IMG/VR virus record: IMGVR_UViG_3300010403_000440
Span: 1 to 36,986 of that record
Origin: a virus
DNA length: 36,986 nt
Reading direction: 5' to 3' (one strand)
Positions 31,930 to 36,986 of this stretch are shown here, one piece after another. Within the stretch, counting starts at the first letter, position 1. Each line of letters opens with the position of its first letter. Made by a program: the position numbers and the translations under genes. The notes beneath the pieces were generated by a model, which worked only from the letters and a program-made list of their open reading frames with translations, was not told the DNA's origin and did no database searches.

Positions 31930-32231
31930 GACAGCACCAGGACGTAGTTGCGCACCGAGGAGTGCGGCACCGCGACGCGGTTCACGAGTTCGCCGCGCTC
32001 GTAGCGGTACAGCACGAAGCGCTGCGCGTCTGCCTCGAAGCGAACATCCCACCCGTTCGTCTTCGGGTCGAGCCGAGACGTGATGCTCGTCTCCGAACTG
32101 TTCGGTCCGCTCAGCGCCTGGCCATCGGCGAAGTTGACGCGTAGCACGCGCTCGCCGCGCGGCTCCTGTGGCTCGGAGTCGGCGCCCTTGGTGGGCTGCG
32201 GCTTGGTTGGTGCGATCGTCGGATTGCTCAT
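31926..32231 (-). CDS. hypothetical protein, 101 aa
   Basis: AAGGA precedes ATG 32231. The polar N-terminus (35 residues, Pro/Glu/Lys) is followed by a compact beta-rich part: RVLRVNFADGQALSG, WDVRFEADAQRFVLYRYERGELVNRVAVPHSSVRNYVLV. The second half looks like a small beta-barrel. No motif recognised. Its stop overlaps the next gene (GTGA). Confidence 0.55.
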   Translation of the reverse strand: MSNPTIAPTKPQPTKGADSEPQEPRGERVLRVNFADGQALSGPNSSETSITSRLDPKTNGWDVRFEADAQRFVLYRYERGELVNRVAVPHSSVRNYVLVLS

Positions 32232-32238
32232 GTGGTCC

Positions 32239-32718
32239 TTAGGTATCTACCATGTATCTACCATGGATCGGGTCGAACACGGCGCGGGGAATCTTGGCTC
32301 GCATCTCCATTACGTACGGCGTCTCGCACGCGTAACGGAACGGCGCCCGCGGGTCGATGTTCGCCGCGGCGAACAGCTGCTCCGCAATGCCTCGCTGCAG
32401 TCCGAGGCGTGAACGTGCGCGACGGTACGGCGCTTTCACGGCGACGTAGAACACGTAGGGCGATGGCATGTCGTCGTCCTCCTCGTACGAGATGAACCCG
32501 TAGAGGTGATCCGGTGTCCCGGGCTCGCCTGGCGAGTATGCCACGGCAGTTGCGACGAGCGGACTGTCGATAACACGCCCGATCTCGCGGTGCATGACCT
32601 CGGCCCATCTCGCCATCGAGATGAACCCGGCGCTGTGGCTCATCCGGTACGACGAACTCCACATCGATACCACGAACATGCGGTCCTGCGGCTGCATGGC
32701 GCGGAACGAGACGGTCAC
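32239..32718 (-). CDS. GNAT-like N-acetyltransferase, 159 aa
   Basis: GTG 32718 overlaps the preceding stop (GTGA). The fold order resembles GNAT proteins: FRAMQPQDRMFVVSMWSSSYR, then HREIGRVIDSPLVATAVAYS, a strand around GFISYEEDD, the acceptor strand VFYVAVKAPYRRARSRLGLQRGIAEQLFAAANI (the R/Q-x-x-G-x-G/A-like loop is degenerate, as RSRLGLQ). GNAT enzymes use acetyl-CoA; the substrate here is unknown. The C-terminus includes two tandem copies of an 11-bp repeat (32244-32265). Confidence 0.55.
   Translation of the reverse strand: MTVSFRAMQPQDRMFVVSMWSSSYRMSHSAGFISMARWAEVMHREIGRVIDSPLVATAVAYSPGEPGTPDHLYGFISYEEDDDMPSPYVFYVAVKAPYRRARSRLGLQRGIAEQLFAAANIDPRAPFRYACETPYVMEMRAKIPRAVFDPIHGRYMVDT
32244..32265. 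repeat. tandem 11-bp direct repeat
   Basis: TATCTACCATG occurs twice head to tail, inside the last codons of the GNAT-like gene (coding RYMVDT-like residues). It lies 8-9 bases before the next start on the minus strand and may be a local duplication. Confidence 0.6.
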
Positions 32719-32912
32719 GCGAACCCCTCCTCTTCCGTGACCTCGACTTGGTCCAGGCAGTCGATGCATCTGTACACGATGCTCGAGCCATGACGGGGCA
32801 TGCGTTCCATGATGCCGCGGCATGGCGAGCGCGGACCGGAGAGGCTGGCGGACGGCGGGGCGGCGAAGTGCCGGCGACGCGCGATCTCGGAATGCTTGAA
32901 CGGGACGGTCAT
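32715..32912 (-). CDS. small Cys-containing protein, 65 aa
   Basis: ATG 32912 overlaps the preceding stop (ATGA). Basic N-terminus (KHSEIARRRHFAAPP), then a C-terminal SSIVYRCIDCLDQVEV with C-x2-C and acidic tail (TEEEGFA). Only one CxxC pair is complete, so it is at most half of a zinc ribbon. Function unknown. Confidence 0.48.
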   Translation of the reverse strand: MTVPFKHSEIARRRHFAAPPSASLSGPRSPCRGIMERMPRHGSSIVYRCIDCLDQVEVTEEEGFA

Positions 32913-33079
32913 TCCCACCCCCTGGCCAGCTTGAGCGCTGCCATGATCTCGTCGGCCTCGCGGTTCGCCTCTTCCCGCTGTCGATGGTCGAGTCGCCAGT
33001 CGCCAGACCGAACGCGCGCCCTGAAGTACGCGAGCTCGAGCTTCCGCTCCGCGTCTCGGTGGCACATGTCGACGGTCAC
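32909..33079 (-). CDS. small hypothetical protein, 56 aa
   Basis: Start chosen at GTG 33079, which overlaps the preceding stop (GTGA); the frame is also open from GTG 33103. It is strongly charged and helical: RDAERKLELAYFRARVRSGDWRLDHRQREEANREADEIM. No motif recognised. Overlaps the next gene (ATGA). Confidence 0.5.
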   Translation of the reverse strand: MTVDMCHRDAERKLELAYFRARVRSGDWRLDHRQREEANREADEIMAALKLARGWE

Positions 33080-33450
33080 CGCGGCCTCGTCATGCACGAG
33101 CACGTGCGCTCGGCGTTGAGGATGCGCGTCCCGATGTAGTCGATCATCGAGGCTGGCGTCGGGGCAAGCAGTAGCGCCTTCTCATGAAGCTCGGCGCGGC
33201 AGCGGTGGCCGCACTCGCGCTTCCACGTGATGTATATGGTCCCACACGGGACATCGTTGATCACCACTGCGTCGGTGATTCCGAACTCCGAGAACGGGTC
33301 GCCGGATCGCAGCATGCTCTCGAGGTAGAGCGTGAAGAACATCTTGAACGCGCCGTTTGACTGGCGCGCGGCGGTTGGCCAGTCGACGCGACGGAACGGC
33401 TCGCGCTTGATCGGGACCTCGACGAACAGCGGGCGATACGCGTCGCTCAC
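33076..33450 (-). CDS. hypothetical protein, 124 aa
   Basis: GTG 33450 overlaps the preceding stop (GTGA). FVEVPIKREPFRRVDW, FKMFFTLYLESMLRSGDPF, then AVVINDVPCGTIYITWKRECGHRCRAELHE, with CxxxH-type residues, then AERTCSCMTR. Possibly a small metal-binding protein, but the ligand spacing is unclear. Family not recognised. Confidence 0.5.
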   Translation of the reverse strand: MSDAYRPLFVEVPIKREPFRRVDWPTAARQSNGAFKMFFTLYLESMLRSGDPFSEFGITDAVVINDVPCGTIYITWKRECGHRCRAELHEKALLLAPTPASMIDYIGTRILNAERTCSCMTRPR

Positions 33451-33803
33451 CGCTGTACCTCGTCGCTGAACTTATCGCGGTCCTCGCACACCGGCGGCCG
33501 CGCGGCCCGTTCCGCCTGCCACTGGACCAGCGCCGGGCTCTTACCTAGCTCGTCCTGGTACGCGGAGCAGTGATCGCACTCGACATAGCCGAGGTCGATC
33601 CACTTCACGGAGGTGCCGGAGTGCTCGCAGTCGAAGCCAGCGTTGTCTTGGTGCACGTGGACATCAACAACAGGGCACGTCGCGCGCTCCCATTCCATGT
33701 TGCGGCGCATGTCGACCACCCACTGCTTGATCCGATGACCGGGATGAGGATAGCAGTCCTTCATGATCTGGTCGAATGGGCCACTCACCGACATCGTACT
33801 CAC
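33447..33803 (-). CDS. Cys/His-rich putative metal-binding protein, 118 aa
   Basis: GTG 33803 overlaps the previous stop (GTGA); ATG 33794 is an alternative. The sequence carries CPVVDVHVHQDN, DCEHSGTSVKW and VECDHCSAYQDE: three Cys/His pairs with spacing suited to one or two zinc sites. A C-terminal charged helix follows (LVQWQAERAARPP). Function unknown; zinc-dependent DNA binding is one option. Confidence 0.5.
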   Translation of the reverse strand: MSTMSVSGPFDQIMKDCYPHPGHRIKQWVVDMRRNMEWERATCPVVDVHVHQDNAGFDCEHSGTSVKWIDLGYVECDHCSAYQDELGKSPALVQWQAERAARPPVCEDRDKFSDEVQR

Positions 33804-34240
33804 TTGGGCATGCTCCACGCCTTGGGTGTCCGCCCGAACGCCTTGCGCACGCGGCGCAGCGACTCGTCGCGGTGGATCTTCGCGCGCTCGGCCTTCCACT
33901 CGTGGTACGGCATGCCGTCCGCGAGCTTCTCGGTGTTCATGACGTAGCGCTCGTCTGGCCTCGCCGCGGACCTGCCCTGCACGACCGAGCACAGGCTCAC
34001 CTTGACGTGGCCTGGCGACGACATGACGTGCCGGCACGCATTGACGCAGTCCACTGCCGACGGATGCGCGCGATCGTCATCGGTGAGGTCCGGGTTACGC
34101 CAGGTGCAGTGCACCCACTCCGGCGGATCGCCGCGCTCGTCGCGCACGATGGTGAGTTCAAAGCGCCCGTGATCCAGGCACTCGTACTCAGCGGTCACGA
34201 CGGAGCCCGGGTTGGTGCGGACTTTCAGCTTCCAGGTCAA
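33800..34240 (-). CDS. putative zinc-ribbon protein starting with TTG, 146 aa
   Basis: TTG 34240 overlaps the upstream TGA (TTGA) and has GGGAGGAG five bases upstream, the best ribosome site in this operon, which decides the start. VVTAEYECLDHGRFELTIVRDERGDPPEWVHCTW follows the 'YeC..HGrFe...R...GdpP..v.C' pattern of small zinc-ribbon proteins seen in phages. Later DCVNACRHVMS and a charged C-terminal helix (YHEWKAERAKIHRDESLRRVRKA). Metal binding is likely; function is not known. Confidence 0.6.
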   Translation of the reverse strand: MTWKLKVRTNPGSVVTAEYECLDHGRFELTIVRDERGDPPEWVHCTWRNPDLTDDDRAHPSAVDCVNACRHVMSSPGHVKVSLCSVVQGRSAARPDERYVMNTEKLADGMPYHEWKAERAKIHRDESLRRVRKAFGRTPKAWSMPK

Positions 34241-34479
34241 GGCTCCTCCCAGATCTTGGTCCCTGCCCGATCCACGCTCGCGAACCATCCCAGCTCGGGC
34301 CGGCTCCGCGACTTGACAACGAACCCGAGCTGGGCGAGCTCGAGCGTCTTGCGGGTGCGCGGCCAGTCCGCGTTCTTGTCGAGCGGGCGCGCGATCTGGC
34401 CAGCACCGCCAATCATGCACCATTGCGCGCCGTCGAACGCCCGGCCAGCCAGGAACTCGATCTTGTCGTCGTCGGTCAT
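34237..34479 (-). CDS. small hypothetical protein, 80 aa
   Basis: ATG 34479 overlaps the previous stop (ATGA). MTDDDKIEFLAGRAFDGAQW, then RKTLELAQLGFVVKSRSRPELGWF. The helix then strand arrangement could be a small winged helix ('L..lGfV...') but is not decisive. Its 3' end carries the ribosome site of the next TTG gene. Confidence 0.52.
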   Translation of the reverse strand: MTDDDKIEFLAGRAFDGAQWCMIGGAGQIARPLDKNADWPRTRKTLELAQLGFVVKSRSRPELGWFASVDRAGTKIWEEP

Positions 34480-34691
34480 GCTTTGCCTGTTTCTTTATCA
34501 GGTCCATGCCAGTAATGCATCGGCCGCAAGATGATCTTGAATGGACCAGGCGGCGGAACCCACGTCCCGGCGGCCTTCTGTTCTCTGACCTCTACATCAC
34601 GCGGGTTCAGCGAACATTCAAAGCACCAGACCTCGCCGTTGCTCTGGCAACGGCCGCGTTCCATCGTCATCCCACACCTGGGGCATTTCAC
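34476..34691 (-). CDS. zinc-ribbon protein, 71 aa
   Basis: GTG 34691 overlaps the previous stop (GTGA) and gives MKCPRCGMTMERGRCQS followed by GEVWCFECSLNPRDVE. Two C-x2-C pairs (CPRC and CFEC) about 20 residues apart make a classical four-Cys zinc ribbon. A Pro-rich C-terminus follows (GTWVPPPGPFKIIL). Small zinc ribbons in phages often act as nucleic-acid or polymerase partners; the partner here is unknown. Confidence 0.62.
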   Translation of the reverse strand: MKCPRCGMTMERGRCQSNGEVWCFECSLNPRDVEVREQKAAGTWVPPPGPFKIILRPMHYWHGPDKETGKA

Positions 34692-35413
34692 AACGTCTGC
34701 TCCGTGACTAGCGGGCTCGACCCAAAGGTCCCTGTCCCGCTCGTCGCCAAGGTGTAGTAGTGCCCGATCGGGACTTCGTACGAGACCTGGAACGGCAGGG
34801 TGCCGCTGTCGCTGATCGTAACGCCAACTCCGATGCCCCGGCTGAACGTTGCGCGAGCGCGCGCCGTCGTGGGCGAACTCGACGAGTCGCTGCGCAGGGT
34901 GAGCGTCCCGGCCTGAGTCCCGATCGCGGTCAGGTTCCACGACCAATCCCCGGTCACGGTGACCAGCGTGGGCCGAGTCGTGCTGGGCCGGCGCGCTGTG
35001 TTCAGCGCGAGCGAGATCGTCGCGCCGGTTCCGGGCAGAGCCTGGCACACGGCCTGAGCGTTGTTGACGTAGGTCTCGCTGGCTAGGCCAGCGGTTGCGC
35101 CCGCCGCGGCGGCATCGGCGTACGCCTCGGTCGCGAACCCGGACGCGGCGGTGTCGATCGCGGCCTGGACCTGCGTCGGGACCGCTGCGTCTCGCCACTG
35201 CAGCACGCCGGAGCCGCGCGTGATGCTGAAGAACGGATAGGTCGGATGGGTTGCGCCTGGCCCGTTGTCGGGCCAGTCGTCGTTCACATCGATCTGACCC
35301 ACAGCATTGACCGTGTTCGTGTCGGTTACGACCGACACGATGGCGGGGACCTCGCGCAGCGGCGACGAGGCGATCTTGACGATGATGGTCTGTCCGACGA
35401 CTGGTGTAGTCAT
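34688..35413 (-). CDS. beta-rich virion-like protein, 241 aa
   Basis: ATG 35413 stands 13 bp after the preceding gene. Residues 1-75 form a beta domain (GQTIIVKIASSPLREVPAIVSVV, VNAVGQIDVNDDW). An Ala-rich helix follows (VPTQVQAAIDTAASGFATEAYADAAAAGATAGL), then a Thr/Ser-rich beta domain (TTRPTLVTVTGDWSWNLTAIG, GVTISDSGTLPFQVSYEVPIGHYYTLATSGTG). This looks like a structural or fibre protein, although it lies among small early-type genes rather than in the late operon. Function not recognised. Confidence 0.55.
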   Translation of the reverse strand: MTTPVVGQTIIVKIASSPLREVPAIVSVVTDTNTVNAVGQIDVNDDWPDNGPGATHPTYPFFSITRGSGVLQWRDAAVPTQVQAAIDTAASGFATEAYADAAAAGATAGLASETYVNNAQAVCQALPGTGATISLALNTARRPSTTRPTLVTVTGDWSWNLTAIGTQAGTLTLRSDSSSSPTTARARATFSRGIGVGVTISDSGTLPFQVSYEVPIGHYYTLATSGTGTFGSSPLVTEQTL

Positions 35414-35426
35414 GTGCGAGATTCTA

Positions 35427-35720
35427 TCATCTCGGACCAGTCGACCGCGTGGCGATCGCGACGCGAACCGCCGCGGCGCAGTCGGGACAGATCATACCGC
35501 GGGCCAGGTCGCAGAACGCCCATCCCTCGGGCACCCACTCGTCGCGGTTCCGGCCCGGCCACAGCGTCGAGCCAGTGCTGGCTCTGGCGAAGTCGACGAG
35601 CACATCGTCGGGCGGAGTCGGCGTCTCGACCCCGCACACCGCGCAGTCGCGGTACCCGATCGCGACCGACTCCGTGGTCAGGTACGAGACCCGGCGCGTG
35701 TCGCCGATGCGGACCGTCAC
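35427..35720 (-). CDS. putative four-Cys zinc-binding protein, 97 aa
   Basis: GTG 35720 overlaps the preceding stop (GTGA). MTVRIGDTRRVSYL, then YRDCAVCGVETP and, after a 45-residue loop containing Trp/Arg, FCDLARGMICPDCAAAVRV. Two C-x2-C pairs (CAVC, CPDC), typical of a zinc ribbon with a long insertion. Function unknown. Confidence 0.57.
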   Translation of the reverse strand: MTVRIGDTRRVSYLTTESVAIGYRDCAVCGVETPTPPDDVLVDFARASTGSTLWPGRNRDEWVPEGWAFCDLARGMICPDCAAAVRVAIATRSTGPR

Positions 35721-35914
35721 GGCACCATCGCGTCGAGAAACTCGTCCAGGGCGCGGCGCGCTCTCTGCGTCCGGCCGTGAGCCTCGTCCCGCACCGCGGT
35801 CGCGTCGTCCAGCTTGCGAGCCGCGTCCTGGCGCGCGAGCTCAGCGGTGCGCAGTGCCTCGAACGAATGCTGGACCTCGGCGGCGATCTCGAGGAAGTCG
35901 CGCTGGTCGCTCAT
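35717..35914 (-). CDS. small coiled-coil protein, 65 aa
   Basis: ATG 35914 overlaps the upstream stop (ATGA). Almost wholly one charged helix (FLEIAAEVQHSFEALRTAELARQDAARKLDDATAVRDEAHGRTQRARRALDEFL). Possible dimeric coiled coil. Function unknown. Confidence 0.55.
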   Translation of the reverse strand: MSDQRDFLEIAAEVQHSFEALRTAELARQDAARKLDDATAVRDEAHGRTQRARRALDEFLDAMVP

Positions 35915-36198
35915 CGCGTCTCCAACTCGGCCGCGCACGCCATCCAGTCGCGGGCCAGGTCGCGCTCCACGATGAGCCCGGCGAAGTCGGCTTGCGGCAT
36001 CGCAGCGATGACGCTCGAGCCCGAGCGCGCGTAGGCGACCGTATACTCGGCGCGGGCCGGCGGGTCGCCGCACATCTCGCGGACCGACGCAGACCCTGAC
36101 CCGGCGGTGCAGCCCACCGCGAGCACGAGCAGAGCGCGCAGCCCCCAGATGACCTGTATCGCGAGCCACGCGAGCGCAGTCTTGAGCATCGTCTTCAT
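35911..36198 (-). CDS. small exported or membrane protein with lipobox-like Cys, 95 aa
   Basis: ATG 36198. The N-terminal 30 residues are an export signal (MKTMLKTALAWLAIQVIWGLR followed by ALLVLAVGC), with A-V-G-C as a nearly standard lipobox. The mature part is Ser/Ala-rich and helical, with one further CG pair (REMCGDPP). It could be an exported lipoprotein or a small membrane protein. Unlike the late lysis block it lies in the right-hand operon. No family recognised. Confidence 0.52.
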   Translation of the reverse strand: MKTMLKTALAWLAIQVIWGLRALLVLAVGCTAGSGSASVREMCGDPPARAEYTVAYARSGSSVIAAMPQADFAGLIVERDLARDWMACAAELETR

Positions 36199-36530
36199 GA
36201 CAGCACCCTAGACCCGGATTCACGCTCGCGCAAGATGTCGCGAAACACGGCACATTGCTCGGGCGACGCCTCGGCGCGTAAGTAGTCGCAGATCAACTTG
36301 AATCGCTGCGCCGGGGTCTTGCTCATGGCCTTGTCGTGTTTCTCGAGCTGGCGCAGCGCGCTGGTGATCTCAGCGATCTTCGCCGCGGTCCACGCCAGGT
36401 GCGAGCCGAGCTTTTCATCGTACGGCTCGTCGTCTGCGGTCGCCTTGTCGAGCTTCGCGATCACCCGGGCCTGGGCGTCGTCGAGCGCCTTTAGCGCCTT
36501 GGCCAGCGTCTCGCGGGCCGTGTCAATCAT
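36195..36530 (-). CDS. hypothetical helical protein, 111 aa
   Basis: ATG 36530 chosen; the frame is open to GTG 36608 but that would overlap the neighbour by 34 bases. Charged helices throughout (ETLAKALKALDDAQARVIAKLDKATADD, AAKIAEITSALRQLEKHDKAM), then RFKLICDYLRAEASPEQCAVFRDILRERESG. No motif recognised; overlaps the next gene by ATGA. The 44 bases upstream hold no clear ribosome site. Confidence 0.52.
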   Translation of the reverse strand: MIDTARETLAKALKALDDAQARVIAKLDKATADDEPYDEKLGSHLAWTAAKIAEITSALRQLEKHDKAMSKTPAQRFKLICDYLRAEASPEQCAVFRDILRERESGSRVLS

Positions 36531-36574
36531 TCCAGATACTTCAGAGGACAAGCTGGCTCCGTTCGGTGAGTCGG

Positions 36575-36742
36575 TCAGGCATCGATGCGACCGCCATCGT
36601 CCGCCCACCTGCTGAGCTCGCGCCCCTCGTCCCGCAGCATGCCGATGATCATCTCTGCCACGGCGAGCCGGAACTCCTCGTATCTCCGTTGATACTCAGA
36701 TAACTCCCTGGAGTACGACTCGCGCAGGTCGAAGAGCGTCAA
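36575..36742 (-). CDS. small hypothetical protein, 55 aa, TTG start
   Basis: TTG 36742 overlaps the preceding stop (TTGA). The product is helical: LFDLRESYSRELSEYQRRYEEFRLAVAEMIIGML, then RDEGRELSRWADDGG. Too short to classify. The TTGA overlap repeats the pattern seen at 34240, which supports TTG initiation here. Confidence 0.5.
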   Translation of the reverse strand: MTLFDLRESYSRELSEYQRRYEEFRLAVAEMIIGMLRDEGRELSRWADDGGRIDA

Positions 36743-36909
36743 AGCGGCGTCCCGTCGTCGAGGTAGAGGCTCAGCGGCTCGCCGAACGTGCGCTGGTACG
36801 CGGCGAACACCTGGTTCCAGGCATGGAACCCGGGGCCGCGCGCATCCACCGCGTCCTTGAGCGCATGGGTGAGGCTCCAACGTTCGGTTTCGTTGTCGTA
36901 GGCGCCCAT
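36739..36909 (-). CDS. small hypothetical protein, 56 aa, first gene of the right-hand operon
   Basis: Reverse frame starting ATG 36909: MGAYDNETERWSLTHALKDA followed by GPGFHAWNQVFAAYQRTFGEPLSLYLDDGT. It ends in the TTGA overlap with the next gene. Family not recognised. The upstream stretch to the window end contains the only likely promoter site, so this is probably the first gene of the leftward operon. Confidence 0.5.
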   Translation of the reverse strand: MGAYDNETERWSLTHALKDAVDARGPGFHAWNQVFAAYQRTFGEPLSLYLDDGTPL

Positions 36910-36986
36910 CTCAGCCCGATCTACTCGTGTCGCAAGCGCGCATGCAGCTATTTTTTGGGAAAATTTGGTTCATACACAGGCTGGCC
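36910..36986 (-). promoter_or_regulatory. A+T-rich upstream region, candidate promoter of the right-hand operon
   Basis: The bases 36949-36973 are strikingly A+T-rich (an unbroken T6 run and an AAAATTT tract) for this G+C-rich sequence and lie directly upstream of the first gene of the leftward operon. I see no convincing pair of -35 and -10 hexamers. The region may hold a promoter, an operator, or part of a replication start, and it continues beyond the window. Confidence 0.35.

Noticed and set aside
36911-36973. 20-codon - strand frame just before the first gene of the right-hand operon
   Set aside because: A+T-rich, no ribosome site, and ends one base before the next ATG; likely chance in the promoter region.
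36942-36986. Possible + strand gene start running off the right edge (MQLFFGKIW...)
   Set aside because: Only 15 codons visible with no ribosome site; cannot be judged from this window.
1-36986. CRISPR array, insertion sequence, integrase or attachment site
   Set aside because: No regularly spaced repeats, transposase or recombinase motifs, or duplicated tRNA end were seen. The tRNA-like gene is complete rather than a 3' fragment, so it is not treated as an attachment site.

Overview
This window is a nearly gap-free stretch of a tailed double-stranded DNA bacteriophage genome. It is visibly G+C-rich, uses ATG, GTG and TTG starts, and is so compact that most neighbouring genes overlap by 1-10 bases (ATGA, GTGA, TTGA, TAATG). 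The virion genes (portal, large terminase, scaffold, HK97-type capsid, tail adaptor, very large candidate nozzle/hub protein, beta-helix tailspike, two long internal-virion-type proteins, and no tape measure or sheath) suggest a short-tailed, podovirus-like phage. The host cannot be read from the sequence. High G+C and a Cys-containing lipoprotein of myxobacterial flavour make a Myxococcota-like or other high-GC Gram-negative host a guess only. Integrase, repressor, DNA polymerase, primase and helicase are not visible, so part of the genome probably lies outside the window.

Left part, + strand (1-5468): an early operon. It starts inside an Ala-rich repeat protein cut by the window edge. Next come a YqaJ/lambda-exonuclease-like nuclease and a RecT annealase (a recombination pair), a tRNA-like gene with an enlarged anticodon loop, and small genes including a SLOG-type nucleotide-binding protein and winged-helix or zinc-binding candidates.

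Middle part, - strand (27325 down to 5365): one long late operon read right to left: scaffold, major capsid, small head protein, tail adaptor, small virion protein, nozzle-like protein, beta-helix tailspike, S74-chaperone protein, two internal virion proteins, a beta-rich virion protein, a LamG-like protein, a beta-helix lipoprotein, and then a lysis block (TM/coiled-coil protein, holin-like protein, lipoprotein-like protein, a small protein, amidase endolysin). It converges with the early operon with a 104-base tail-to-tail overlap.

27326-31352, + strand: a divergent control region with two identical 13-bp inverted repeats, then a small gene, the portal and the large terminase. Packaging genes thus face away from the capsid genes. 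An 88-bp stretch of nested inverted repeats separates terminase from the last block.

Right part, - strand (36909 down to 31441): a second operon of small genes, many with Cys/His zinc-binding patterns, plus a GNAT-like protein and one beta-rich virion-like protein. It starts next to an A+T-rich stretch at the window edge.

Most notable: the tRNA-like gene with about 25 extra bases in its anticodon loop, the repeated operator-like palindrome at the divergent promoter, a beta-helix protein with a canonical lipobox, an S74 chaperone domain on a Gln-rich protein rather than on the spike, and a ParB-like patch inside a candidate ejected protein.
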